DNA of 64,000 bases from Nostoc sp. HK-01 (GCA_003990705.1 AP018318.1:5087501-5151500), one strand, 5' to 3'; counted from the first letter of the stretch, positions 52,304-61,999 are shown. Notes: a model not told the origin generated them from the letters alone. Translations and numbers: made by a program.

Positions 52304-53716
52304 CTAATTGGAGCCACCGCCAAAAAATTGGAAGAAGCGAATAAAACTTTGAACATCAAAGAACGGCCGAGTAATTGTACTGAAGATATTAGTGATTCTA
52401 GTAATTAGGTTGCGACCAACAACAATAACATCATTATCTTGTAAGGGGACATTTTGAGAGATATCACCAGAAAGTGCTTTTTTAGCATCCAGTTTTTGCG
52501 TAATTGCGCGACCTCGTTCTGGGTCAAATCGAATTAGGGCAATATCTCGCAGGTTAGCTGTATCTAAATTAATCCCTCCCAAAGCGTCAATAAAAGTACT
52601 GCCATTCGGCAAGGTTTGTGTTACAAGTCCACCAGCCGCATAGTTTAACAAGCGGACGCGAATTTGCGGTACCGCCAAGGATGAGCGAGCAATTAGATTA
52701 CGGTCATAACCATCATCGTTGCCGACTTCTCGACGGGGTATGATCACTGCATCCCCATCTTGCAAACGCAAATTAGGTACTGAACCGCCATTTTGCAACG
52801 CTGCATATAAGTCAATATTTTGGGAAATTACAGAACCATCCATTAATGTTCGACGTACCTGCACTTGTCGGAGGTCAGCGCTCATTGTCGAACCGCCAGC
52901 TATCAGTAAAGCATCAGCAACTCTAGGTGTGGAAGAAGTAACAGGATAAATTCCTGGACGAAAAACCTCACCGCTAATTGTAATTTGTACAGGTCGTGGT
53001 GAGAATAGAGAAACTGCGATCGCTGGATCAACCATCACTCGGCTCAAACTCAAGCGAATTTTTTCTTGAGCTTCTGCCAAACTCAAACCTTGTATGGATA
53101 AAATGCCCACCTGTGGCACAACAATATTGCCTTCGGGGCTAATTTGGGCTTGAAAACTTAAATCTTGCCGCAAGCCAGTCAATGACAAAACTACTACGGG
53201 ATTAACTACATAACGATTAAATAACAAGCGAATCTTTTCTTGAGCTTCTAGCAAAGTTAAACTTTGTAGTGGCACTGTACCTAGTAGTGGCACTGCAATA
53301 TTACCTTCTGGATTAATGGAAGCGGCAAAACTTAAATCTGGAAAGCGTTGAACCACAACATTAATCGAATCTCCCGGCCCTAAGCGATAAGCACCAGGAG
53401 GACGTTGAAACGCCACACTAATTACATCTCCTGGCCCTAATAGATAACGGTTGAGTTGAGAAGAAACTGCACCACTTTCATTGGGCAATACACCATCAGC
53501 ATTGGGTGGTGGTGAAGGAGGCTGTAGCGGGGATTCTTCAGTCGCCGGATTTGCAGGTGGTAGCGACGGAAATTGTTGTCTTGGCGAAGTTTCAGAAGAT
53601 GGTAAAGATTGAGCGACAACAGGTTGCATAGAGTTGGTCAGCCAAACACCTGCCTGAAAACTGACAAAACATAAAGTGCTAAATGCACGTACATAAGGAT
53701 GGGAAGCTATAAACAT
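52304..53716 (-). CDS. Wza-like polysaccharide export protein with duplicated Poly_export domain
   Basis: The 470-residue protein has a signal peptide (cleavage likely after QPVVAQS, about 36) and a Pro/Ser-rich linker. Two tandem Poly_export segments follow, each with SPEGNIxVPxxGxxxxxxLxLxEAQEKIRL, then SLBB-type beta-grasp domains (ISGEVFRPGIYPV, LLNYAAGGLVTQTLPNGST, LQDNDVIVVGR). It forms the outer-membrane passage for exopolysaccharide. GDxI/GPGD appears twice in a row (YLLGPGDVISV, YRLGPGDSINV), so the duplication starts at the very front of the domain. Confidence 0.9.
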   Translation of the reverse strand: MFIASHPYVRAFSTLCFVSFQAGVWLTNSMQPVVAQSLPSSETSPRQQFPSLPPANPATEESPLQPPSPPPNADGVLPNESGAVSSQLNRYLLGPGDVISVAFQRPPGAYRLGPGDSINVVVQRFPDLSFAASINPEGNIAVPLLGTVPLQSLTLLEAQEKIRLLFNRYVVNPVVVLSLTGLRQDLSFQAQISPEGNIVVPQVGILSIQGLSLAEAQEKIRLSLSRVMVDPAIAVSLFSPRPVQITISGEVFRPGIYPVTSSTPRVADALLIAGGSTMSADLRQVQVRRTLMDGSVISQNIDLYAALQNGGSVPNLRLQDGDAVIIPRREVGNDDGYDRNLIARSSLAVPQIRVRLLNYAAGGLVTQTLPNGSTFIDALGGINLDTANLRDIALIRFDPERGRAITQKLDAKKALSGDISQNVPLQDNDVIVVGRNLITRITNIFSTITRPFFDVQSFIRFFQFFGGGSN

Positions 53717-53920
53717 CGGTGCCGTAAAGCTGTATTGAGAATTGGTTCTGCTGAGTCGTTATTTGATGTTGGAAATAACTTTTATATTGGTTTTGAGTTG
53801 CAGAATTGATTATAGAAAAGCATGAAAATTTTTATCTTGCCATTCTCTGAAATTATTGGATCAAAGATAGCAGTTTATCCACACTACTAGTTGATTTCTC
53901 ATATTTTCAAACATACTTAA

Positions 53921-54643
53921 CTATAAAGCGTTTGCCATCAATGTGGTTTGCACCGCTTCACCCAGAGACTGAGCTAAAGATTTAGTATTTTCTACTTCTC
54001 CCAAAGGCTCCATTGGTATCAAAATACTTACAGCTACCCAAGGAGTCCGATGTTTCTGCCACTGCGTCAACTGATCTGTAAAAAACCAGCGTAAAGGTGA
54101 TGGGTCTCCACCATTGCGGAAAGCATACCATTGCAAGGTAGCAAAGGTATCTTGTTGTGTCGAAATCCGCAAAAATCTAGCTTTGACTCGCGCTTCTGGA
54201 TGGGAAGCTGAATTTTGAGCCTGTTTCACTGGAAATTCCAGAGAGCGTTCTTGAGCTATATCCCATTTTCCCCAACGCAATCTCCCCCAGCCGTTAATCT
54301 CCGTCCATTCCACTTCAGGTTGATCCTTTGGCCCATTCTGTGGCAGTAATAGTAATATCACCTGAGTTTGCGAAGTTGCTTGTTTGAGGATTTGCAACGA
54401 CCATTTATGTTCGCCAATTTGTTGTTCGCTTTGCTGAACCGTTTCCCAGCCAGGAATAGTTAATCCGGTTTTGCGTATTTTTCTTAATTCCTTGAGAGTG
54501 GTGACAGGTGGTGGCTGTTTCCATTCCCAGCGTCCACTGAAGTAACCGGAAACTCCGCCCATTGCCAATAGTAGTAGCAACAATACTAGAGCTACTATAT
54601 ATGTCACCTGTTTTTCTTTGAGAACCTTAGAAAAGGAAATCAT
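53921..54643 (-). CDS. Cyanoexosortase A system-associated protein
   Basis: The ATG at 54643 gives 240 residues; the TTG at 54658 adds five. One N-terminal membrane helix (about 17-40, YIVALVLLLLLLAMGGVSGYF) precedes an extracytoplasmic domain rich in Trp (WETVQQSEQQIGEHKWSL, WTEINGWGRLRWGKWDIAQ), resembling EpsI-like companions of exosortases. It is placed just downstream of the exosortase gene on the same strand, as in characterised cyanoexosortase A loci. Its biochemical role is unknown. Confidence 0.78.
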   Translation of the reverse strand: MISFSKVLKEKQVTYIVALVLLLLLLAMGGVSGYFSGRWEWKQPPPVTTLKELRKIRKTGLTIPGWETVQQSEQQIGEHKWSLQILKQATSQTQVILLLLPQNGPKDQPEVEWTEINGWGRLRWGKWDIAQERSLEFPVKQAQNSASHPEARVKARFLRISTQQDTFATLQWYAFRNGGDPSPLRWFFTDQLTQWQKHRTPWVAVSILIPMEPLGEVENTKSLAQSLGEAVQTTLMANAL

Positions 54644-54832
54644 CAGTAAAATTTGCAATATTTACGCAAGATTTTACTGAAAAAATGGCACTCTGAGTTC
54701 AGTAAAAGTAGCAGTCTCTAATGGGGGCTTTATAGATTACTAGGCTGAAATTGCTGGAAACGCTATGTGGATCAATGAAATTTCTCCAAACTTTTTCTGA
54801 AAAACAATTAATCTGTAACCTCTGATTTTCTG

Positions 54833-55732
54833 TTAGTTCTGCTCGTCTATTGGTTCTACAGCTTCTGGTTCTACTAAAAAATTGCTGTTCATCCAGTTGA
54901 GTAATGGGACTAATAATAAAAGCATACAAGCAGAGTAAACATCACCGCCCCAGCTGTCGTGTAACCATTTAAATGCGGCTTCATTACCTGTGCCATGAAA
55001 GTAACTGAGAAAAGTGTTGCGGATGATGTTGGCAGTAACGCTAATAACAACAGCCATACATATAAACCAAGCACTAATGCGGCGCGAAGCCAAAGTACCA
55101 GTCCAATACAGCAACATCAAGCTGACGTAGAGAGTGGTAAACAACATTTTTAGCCCCGCACAATAGGGAGCAACTTCTACAATGCGTCCGCTGACATAAA
55201 TATTGATTTCATCAACGGTGACTTGCATCCCAATTTGGTTGAGGATGAACCCTGCTGTACCTGCAATAAAACTTTGCAAGGGTAAAGTGTAGGGAACTAA
55301 TAGATATGGAACAAAGATAGGAGTTGCCAAAAATAATAATACCAAGGGAAATCCTTGTAATTGTAAGCCTGCTATGCCTTTAAACCACAGGCACAATCCG
55401 GTTAAGATGATTGGCAAAGAAAGGTTAACCCAATCGGCAATACCGCTAAGATAAAATACTCCGCCGATTAAAAGCAAAAAAGCACCCACAGGATGAGTGC
55501 TATCTGGTAAACGTTGCCACTGTTTGCGATTCAACCAACTCAGGTAAGCTGCAAATGGTATACCGATAATTCCGTGGCTAAAATATTCGTGTTCTATACT
55601 GATACTTTTGTTTAACCAACCATCAAGCCAGTGGAGCAAAAGAGGAGCATACAATAATCCCAAAACTCCTAAAATGGCTATACTCAGTAATTGTTGTGTG
55701 CTTCTAATTTGAATTTGTTGTGGAATTGCCAT
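54833..55732 (-). CDS. Cyanoexosortase A
   Basis: The 299-residue, about eight-helix membrane protease/transpeptidase has the exosortase triad in APYCAGLKMLF (Cys191), IIRNTFLSYFHG (Arg238) and WLHDSWGG (His258). Exosortases process PEP-CTERM-type proteins during their export to the surface and usually lie in exopolysaccharide loci, as here beside Wza- and Wzc-like genes. No PEP-CTERM substrate gene is in the window. I assign the cyanobacterial A subtype from the adjacent companion and overall sequence. Confidence 0.87.
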   Translation of the reverse strand: MAIPQQIQIRSTQQLLSIAILGVLGLLYAPLLLHWLDGWLNKSISIEHEYFSHGIIGIPFAAYLSWLNRKQWQRLPDSTHPVGAFLLLIGGVFYLSGIADWVNLSLPIILTGLCLWFKGIAGLQLQGFPLVLLFLATPIFVPYLLVPYTLPLQSFIAGTAGFILNQIGMQVTVDEINIYVSGRIVEVAPYCAGLKMLFTTLYVSLMLLYWTGTLASRRISAWFICMAVVISVTANIIRNTFLSYFHGTGNEAAFKWLHDSWGGDVYSACMLLLLVPLLNWMNSNFLVEPEAVEPIDEQN

Positions 55733-55884
55733 GATTTTAAAGTATTGAAGAATTCAGAATTCAGGATTCAGAAGACTATCAAATCAAAAGATAATAGGCG
55801 AGTATTTTATTGATTCAACCATCAGGAACCACAAATTCAATGCTGAATTCTAGCTCCTGAATCCGATTCCTGAATTCTTTGTTG

Positions 55885-57054
55885 TTAAACGGATAACAAC
55901 TGTTGTTGTTCACCACTCATGATTGATGTAATCTCTGCCACGACTTCTTTAATTTGACTACTACTTAAACCAGGATACATGGGTAAAGATAATATCTGCT
56001 TTGCTAGTTTTTCAGATTGAGGAAAATCGCCTGGTTGATAGCCTAAGTAGGTGAATGCTGGTTGTAAATGGCAAGGAATGGGGTAGTGAATTCCGGTTTG
56101 AATTCCGGCTGCTGTGAGTTTGTCCTGAATTTGCTGGCGGCGTTCAGGTGAAGAAATATCATCAATTTTAATCACGTAGAGATGATAAACATGTCCTGTA
56201 CCGCTTTGATTTTCTATGGGGATAATACCAGCAGATGCTAAGGAGGCTAATTCAGTATCGTACTGTTGGGCGATAGAATTGCGATCGCTATTCCACTGTT
56301 GTAAATGAGGTAATTTTGCCAGTAAAATTGCTGCTTGTAAGGTATCTAAGCGGCTATTTGTTCCTGATTCTATATGCACATACTTTTGCGCTGCACCGTA
56401 GTTGCGTAAGCGCACCATTTTTTGAGCAATCTCTGGATCTTTTGTAATTAGCATTCCGCCATCGCCAAAAGCCCCTAAATTTTTGCTGGGGTAGAAGCTA
56501 AAAGCAGCAGCAATACCCACAGAACCTGCCTGATACCCTTCTCGTTCAGCTAGATGGGCTTGGGCTGCATCTTCAAAAATTAAGAGTTTGTGGGTAGCCG
56601 CAAAATCCAACAACTGTTTTGGTGATACCATCTGCCCATAAAGATGGACGGGAATAATTGCTTTGGTATGAGATGTAACTACTTTAGCTGCGGCTGCTAA
56701 ATCAATTAAGGCTGTCTGAGGATCACAATCAACCAGAATTGGTTTAGCCCCTACACGTAATACGCCTATTAATGTGGCGACAAAAGTGTTAGCTGGCAGA
56801 ATTACTTCATCACCAACACCAATATTACAAGCTTGTAAACCAAGAGCGATCGCATCGGTTCCTGATGCTACACCTACACCATAGTCTGCACCTGATGCTG
56901 TGGCAAAGGCTGTCTCAAAATCTGCAACTGCTTTACCTAAAACAAAATCTCCTCGATGTAATACACTATTGATTGCTTGTTCTAATTGATTTTGAATTGG
57001 TTGATGTTGTAAATTCAGGTCTACGAAAGGGACTCGAACAACCATTTTATTCAT
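55885..57054 (-). CDS. DegT/DnrJ/EryC1/StrS-family sugar aminotransferase
   Basis: The 389-residue PLP enzyme begins VPFVDLNLQHQPIQNQLEQAI and carries GVASGTDAIALGLQA, IPVHLYGQMV, IFEDAAQAHLAE and SFYPSKNLGAFGDGGML with the PLP lysine. Members aminate keto-sugars bound to nucleotides for surface polysaccharides. Its place upstream of the exosortase gene ties it to the envelope block. Repeat-like ATTCAGGATTCAG/CTGAATCC DNA fills the 152-bp gap to the exosortase gene. Confidence 0.92.
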   Translation of the reverse strand: MNKMVVRVPFVDLNLQHQPIQNQLEQAINSVLHRGDFVLGKAVADFETAFATASGADYGVGVASGTDAIALGLQACNIGVGDEVILPANTFVATLIGVLRVGAKPILVDCDPQTALIDLAAAAKVVTSHTKAIIPVHLYGQMVSPKQLLDFAATHKLLIFEDAAQAHLAEREGYQAGSVGIAAAFSFYPSKNLGAFGDGGMLITKDPEIAQKMVRLRNYGAAQKYVHIESGTNSRLDTLQAAILLAKLPHLQQWNSDRNSIAQQYDTELASLASAGIIPIENQSGTGHVYHLYVIKIDDISSPERRQQIQDKLTAAGIQTGIHYPIPCHLQPAFTYLGYQPGDFPQSEKLAKQILSLPMYPGLSSSQIKEVVAEITSIMSGEQQQLLSV

Positions 57055-57732
57055 TGATGATTATGCCTCAAAATCTCAATATTAAACTTGACAACAATTA
57101 AAATTAATCCTGTTGTTTAACCATAATATTTAAACAGCAATAATGGGTAAAACCTCAGTAAATATTTGGTGAATTCTGCTTTTAATTTTGATTATTTTTA
57201 ATCGAAATATCACGTATTCTGAAAAATCAATATACATGTAAATTGGATTTATTTTTCTTGAATGCACGTTGTTAACTTTCTCAAGAATGGCATTTTTTAT
57301 TAGTGGCTAAATACTGAACAAATCTAGACTATGTTTTGATTTTTCTCAAAACATAGCTTTCGATTCCATTAACTGAGCAACAGTATTTTTACGTAAAAAG
57401 CAAATTTTAAATCCACAATCATTGCGTAGATATATCAGAAACTCCTAGTTTTTACTCTATGTATAAAATCAACTAAGGAAAAATACTTTTATACCAATTC
57501 TAAGATTATTTTACCCAGGTAAAATTGGAAACTAACGTTCTCTGACATTAAAACTTCGCTTAATCACAACATCCTACCAGATCACGGTATTTTCCACAGT
57601 TGTATAAAATTTCTATGCGATTATTGTTTGTCGAGGGCAAAATTGGGGAATGCTTAACTATAGGAAATCATAACCAGGCAACATTGGTTATATATATTAC
57701 AATATCGACGAATTATCAAGGTAGCGGTGGCA
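57055..57732. other. Long intergenic region with a regulatory palindrome
   Basis: No gene is seen in about 680 AT-rich bases between divergent genes. The palindrome ATTTTACCCAGGTAAAAT (57508-57525, 8-bp arms, CA centre) lies about 210 bp upstream of the GAF-kinase-like start and looks like a dimeric regulator site. A further pair TTTTGATTTTTCTCAAAACAT lies near 57333-57353. The length suits long leaders or an unrecognised small RNA. Confidence 0.5.
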
Positions 57733-59286
57733 ATGGTAGAGCCTGAAAACAAATTATTTGCTCTTAAGGATGGTTGGGCCTCTCAGGAAACGAGAGAACA
57801 ACAACGACTCACAGTATTATCTGAACTGGGTTTGCGGCAACCTGAAACAATTCCAGTCTTTGAGGAAGCTACTCAAACGGCTGCCCATTTTTTGGAAGCG
57901 CCAATTTCCATATTGGGATTTGTAGATCAGGAGCGCCACTGGTTCAAGTCATCTGTAGGTTTATCCAGACTAGGATTGATGAATCATTTGGCGCAAAACC
58001 GTCAGTTGTTGCGTCGAGAATCTTTCTGCACCCAAGTAGTAGAATCTTGTAGAGAATTAGTTATTAACGATACTCAAAAGTACAGTAATAATACTATTGT
58101 TACTAGTAAATTAGTTCAGGAATATGGCATTCGCGCTTATTTGGGAGTGCCATTAATTGATTCTTCAGGGCATTGTTTAGGTGCTTTGGCAGTTATGGAT
58201 TTGGTACCGCGCGAATTTAAAAATCGAGATATTGAATTTTTACAAATCATAGCTCGTTGGAGCATGAGTGAATTTGAGCGGAATCGACTCCTGCAAAGTA
58301 GATCAGAAAAGAGTAATCATAAAAGCGCGTCTACTTTGTTTATTAATGAAGAAGCTACCAATAGCTTAAAATTAACATCAGCGACTTTAGAAAAAGAATC
58401 ACGTTCTACTAGACAACTAAAATTAGAACTTTTAGGGCAACTTACGCAAGAGTTACGCACTCCTTTAACATCAGTATTAGGTATGGCTAGTGTCTTAGGT
58501 CGAGAAATTTATGGGCCTTTGACAACTAAGCAAAGAGAATATCTAGAAATTATTCAACACAGCGGGCGTTACTTACTTTCTTTAGTTAACGAGATTACTG
58601 AATTAGGCACAGTAGATGAAAATTCACTGGTACTAAACATAGCTCCAGTAGACATTGAAATGTTATGTCAACAAGCTATTAATAGTCTAGAAGAACCTGC
58701 TAACCGTCGGGAGCAAGATATTCGCCTCTCAATAGAACCTGGGCGTGGTCGCATTTGGCCTTTAGACAAAGACAAGGTGCGACAAATACTTTACCACATG
58801 GTTTTCAGTGTTATTCAATTATCGGCAACAGGTAGTATTGTGAGAATTCACGTCTCTTACAAGGAAAATATACTCACCATTACTGTTTGGGTTTCACATC
58901 CTTGGTTGGGAGATGGGATTACTGAAGTTGATCCCTATTTTCGTCTTCATCCCCTATCTCTACTGGAACTTGCCAACGAAGCGGCATCTTACAGTACTTA
59001 TTCCACAAACCAAGATGAGTTAGGCGGTTTATCAATCACACTAGAACAATCACCAAACTTGACTGATTCCTACTCAGATTTGTTAAGTGTAAACCCTGAT
59101 CTGGAGTTAGTTAAGAGTAATAATAGTTTATCCCGTGAAAGCTTAGGTTTGTTACTAAGTTGTCAGTTAGCAGAATTGCATGGTGGGCAAATTTCGATCC
59201 AAGGTTCAGCAGAATCAGGACACCGTTATGTACTTTCTTTGCCGCTACAAACTGCTACTACTACTGAAGCCGTTAACGATATTTAA
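57733..59286 (+). CDS. GAF-domain protein with a degenerate histidine-kinase module
   Basis: The 517-residue protein (ATG at 57733; GTG at 57727 possible) has an N-terminal GAF domain (about 35-185, LEAPISILGFVDQERHWFKSS ... YLGVPLIDSSGHCLGALAVMD), a short coiled linker and a HisKA-like segment. Where active kinases have S-H-E-L-R-T-P-L, this one reads T-Q-E-L-R-T-P-L, so the phospho-acceptor His is Gln (residue 239). The ATPase half is also worn: the N-box Asn is missing (HMVFSVIQLS) and the G boxes read SHPWLGDGIT and ESLGLLLSCQ. It is probably a non-catalytic sensor or scaffold. Confidence 0.85.
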   Translation: MVEPENKLFALKDGWASQETREQQRLTVLSELGLRQPETIPVFEEATQTAAHFLEAPISILGFVDQERHWFKSSVGLSRLGLMNHLAQNRQLLRRESFCTQVVESCRELVINDTQKYSNNTIVTSKLVQEYGIRAYLGVPLIDSSGHCLGALAVMDLVPREFKNRDIEFLQIIARWSMSEFERNRLLQSRSEKSNHKSASTLFINEEATNSLKLTSATLEKESRSTRQLKLELLGQLTQELRTPLTSVLGMASVLGREIYGPLTTKQREYLEIIQHSGRYLLSLVNEITELGTVDENSLVLNIAPVDIEMLCQQAINSLEEPANRREQDIRLSIEPGRGRIWPLDKDKVRQILYHMVFSVIQLSATGSIVRIHVSYKENILTITVWVSHPWLGDGITEVDPYFRLHPLSLLELANEAASYSTYSTNQDELGGLSITLEQSPNLTDSYSDLLSVNPDLELVKSNNSLSRESLGLLLSCQLAELHGGQISIQGSAESGHRYVLSLPLQTATTTEAVNDI

Positions 59287-59585
59287 TCACAAGCTACTTT
59301 TTGTGAATCTACCCAACTATTCATTTTTCTCCTTTAATCAGCATCGCCTGATGAATCATACTAGTATGAAGAGGCATAAGTAAAAATATAAAAACCTTAA
59401 ATTTCAATTTTTTGCCAATTTTTAGATGTGATCTTCCTATTTTTGCCCAGAGACACTTGTGTCTTGGCACGAAAGTTTCTCTAATAAATTTGCCATCTTC
59501 GTTGTTACCTGTTTATAATCACCCGCATTATGATTAAGTGCAAGTTCTGCTTGTGCAGATCTGCTCATTAAATGCAGCGTGTTTT

Positions 59586-61013
59586 ATGAATTTAGCCTGG
59601 CAACGATTTACTTTATCTGATTTACCACTCAAAGAATACCTCGCTACTAGCTACTTACGCCGTTTTGCGGTTGGTTTGTTCAACTCGTGGCGGCAAAGCA
59701 GCATTCTGATGCAGTCGGGAGACATGATTGCAGCTGCTTTAATCAGCTTAGTTTATGCTCTTGCACCTTTTGTTTCAAGTACATTGATCGGGTTACTGCT
59801 GACAGCATGTGTAGGATTCTGGCTGTTGTTGACTTTATCTGATGAGCCAGTACCAGCAACTGTTCCGTTAGTTACGCCTATTCACTTATTGGTATTGCTT
59901 TATTGGGGAATTGCTGTAGTAGCTACAGCGTTATCACCAGTAAAAAAGGCCGCTTTGAACGACTTGGTGACATTAACACTATATTTGTTGCTGTTTGCCC
60001 TTTGTGCTAGGGTACTCAGGTCGCCGCGACTCCGGTCTTTGATTATTACCTTATATCTACATATATCGCTAATTGTTAGTGTATATGGATTACGGCAATG
60101 GTTTTTTGGCGCTGCCCAATTGGCTACATGGGTAGACCCGGAATCACCTTTGTCTAAAACAACCAGAGTTTATAGTTATTTGGGTAATCCTAATTTGTTA
60201 GCTGGATATTTAATGCCAGCTGTTGTTTTGAGTTTAGTAGCTATTTTCGCTTGGCAAGGTTGGATTAAAAAAGCTTTGGCATTGACTATGCTAGTTGTGA
60301 ATAGTGCCTGCTTAATTTTGACTTTTAGCCGTGGCGGGTGGATAGGGCTAGTAGTGGCAATTTTAACTGCGATCGCATTATTAGTTTATTGGCGGAGTCT
60401 AGAACTCCCGCGTTTTTGGCGTACTTGGTCACTGCCGATAATTTTGGGAGGTACCCTGGGATTATTGCTCCTAGCAGTCATATTTGTGGAGCCAGTCCGA
60501 CTGAGAGTTTTTAGCATTTTTGCTGATCGCCAAGATAGCAGTAATAATTATCGCCGTAATGTTTGGGATGCTGTCTTTGAAATGATTCGCGATCGCCCGA
60601 TTATTGGCATTGGCCCCGGTCATAATGCTTTTAATAAAATCTACCCACTTTATCAACATCCTCGTTATAGTGCTTTAAGCGCCTATTCAATTCTGCTAGA
60701 GGTGGCTGTTGAAACTGGCTTTATTGGTTTAGCTTGTTTTCTGTGGCTAATCTTAGTCACCTTTAACACAGCATTGTTACAACTGCGAAGATTGCGAGAA
60801 TCGAGAAATATCCAAGGATTTTGGTTAATCGGTGCTTGTGCTACTTTGCTGGGGATGTTAGCTCACGGTACAGTGGATACAATTTGGTTCCGGCCTGAAG
60901 TCAATACCCTTTGGTGGTTAATGGTTGCTATAATTGCCAGCTACTGGGTGCCGCTAAATCAAAACAATAGCCAACCGATTAATTCCTCTAACCTAGATTC
61001 AGCTACTAGTTAA
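59586..61013 (+). CDS. ictB: IctB family membrane protein (O-antigen-ligase-like fold)
   Basis: The ATG at 59586 gives 475 residues with about 10-12 membrane segments. VYSYLGNPNLLAGYLMPA, CLILTFSRGGWIGLV, FADRQDSSNNYRRNVW and IIGIGPGHNAFNKIYPLYQ are the conserved stretches of cyanobacterial IctB, which was first linked to bicarbonate accumulation. The fold is that of Wzy/WaaL-type ligases, so a role in glycan transfer remains possible. It follows the GAF protein at a 299-bp distance that shows no gene. Confidence 0.9.
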   Translation: MNLAWQRFTLSDLPLKEYLATSYLRRFAVGLFNSWRQSSILMQSGDMIAAALISLVYALAPFVSSTLIGLLLTACVGFWLLLTLSDEPVPATVPLVTPIHLLVLLYWGIAVVATALSPVKKAALNDLVTLTLYLLLFALCARVLRSPRLRSLIITLYLHISLIVSVYGLRQWFFGAAQLATWVDPESPLSKTTRVYSYLGNPNLLAGYLMPAVVLSLVAIFAWQGWIKKALALTMLVVNSACLILTFSRGGWIGLVVAILTAIALLVYWRSLELPRFWRTWSLPIILGGTLGLLLLAVIFVEPVRLRVFSIFADRQDSSNNYRRNVWDAVFEMIRDRPIIGIGPGHNAFNKIYPLYQHPRYSALSAYSILLEVAVETGFIGLACFLWLILVTFNTALLQLRRLRESRNIQGFWLIGACATLLGMLAHGTVDTIWFRPEVNTLWWLMVAIIASYWVPLNQNNSQPINSSNLDSATS

Positions 61014-61090
61014 GAGTAAATAAATTGGGCAAGTTGAATTTGAAACTTGCCCATGTCTTATGCTGAATTTTTGAGTTCTGTCTTGTTGCA

Positions 61091-61369
61091 CTAGTCCCTG
61101 TAACTAGTAGCACCAGGAGCGTTAGGGTCACGATAACGGCTAGGTTCGTCGTTATGTTTTCTACCCGCTAAACCAGCTAAACCTAGCAGACCGAGTAATC
61201 CTAACCAACCCCAATCAAAATCATTGCGATCGTAAGTAGTTGTGCGTGGTGCATTACCAGTGGTAGTAGTAGTGTTGTCCTGAGCTTGTGCAGGCAATGT
61301 TAAAGGCATAATTGCCATCCCTAATGTTAGTACTCCAGCGCTAACAGCTTTAGTAAGGTTGCTTTTCAT
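61091..61369 (-). CDS. Small WGxxGxxG-CTERM-type protein
   Basis: The ATG at 61369, after GAGGAACTTCACC, gives 92 residues. A signal peptide (about 1-30, ending LPAQAQ) is followed by a Thr/Asn-rich stretch, then D-W-G-W-L-G-L-L-G (Trp53) and a hydrophobic helix ending in Arg-Lys-His. The motif matches the WGxxGxxG C-terminal sorting-like signal. Unusually, about 20 charged residues (NDEPSRYRDPNAPGATSYRD) follow the helix, whereas such signals normally end soon after the basic cluster. Processing enzyme and role are unknown. Confidence 0.78.
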   Translation of the reverse strand: MKSNLTKAVSAGVLTLGMAIMPLTLPAQAQDNTTTTTGNAPRTTTYDRNDFDWGWLGLLGLLGLAGLAGRKHNDEPSRYRDPNAPGATSYRD

Positions 61370-61531
61370 GGTGAAGTTCCTCATTGGTTCCAAAGTTACT
61401 CACCAATGTATCGAGTCCTAACGCAACCAGAATCAATCTGTAGCTATAAACTAGGTTGTTTATCAACTCACGCTGAAGTATGAAGTATGAAATTTCCTAC
61501 TTCTACGTCTTGACTAATGACTATTGACAAT

Positions 61532-61999
61532 TTAATAATTTTTCATTGCTCTTTGAATATCGCGTTGATCTTGACGGCGTTTGATGTCTTCTCGCTTGTC
61601 ATGGGTTTTTTTACCTTTACCAAGGGCAAGACTAACTTTTACCCAACCTCGCTTGAGGTACATTTTTAAAGGTACTAGTGTCAAACCTTGTTGTTCGACT
61701 TTGCCAATTAACTTACGAATTTCTTGACGATGCAGTAGTAGCTTACGCGTGCGTCTTGGTTCATGATTGAAATATTGCCCACTAGCATTGTATGGAGAAA
61801 TATGCACATTGAGTAGCCATAGTTCCCCATCACGAATCAAACCATAACCATCTTGTAGATTTACCTTGCCGGCACGAATAGACTTAACCTCTGTTCCGGT
61901 CAACTGAACGCCAGCTTCATAGGTTTCCAAGATTTCATACAAATAACGGGCTTGACGATTGTCGCTAATAACTTTGTAACTGTCGCTTTTTTCACTCAT
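61532..61999 (-). CDS. smpB: SsrA-binding protein
   Basis: The 155-residue protein guides tmRNA to stalled ribosomes for trans-translation. NRQARYLYEILETYEAGVQLTGTEVKSIRAGKVNL is the OB-fold start, LLNVHISPYNASG and RTRKLLLHRQEI follow, and the C-terminal basic tail GKKTHDKREDIKRRQDQRDIQRAMK reaches the decoding site. It is complete and typical. The tmRNA gene is not in the window. Confidence 0.97.
   Translation of the reverse strand: MSEKSDSYKVISDNRQARYLYEILETYEAGVQLTGTEVKSIRAGKVNLQDGYGLIRDGELWLLNVHISPYNASGQYFNHEPRRTRKLLLHRQEIRKLIGKVEQQGLTLVPLKMYLKRGWVKVSLALGKGKKTHDKREDIKRRQDQRDIQRAMKNY

Noticed and set aside
61091-61369. Substrate of the cyanoexosortase at 54833
   Set aside because: Its C-terminal signal is WGxxGxxG, not PEP; exosortases recognise PEP-CTERM-type signals, so no direct link is claimed.
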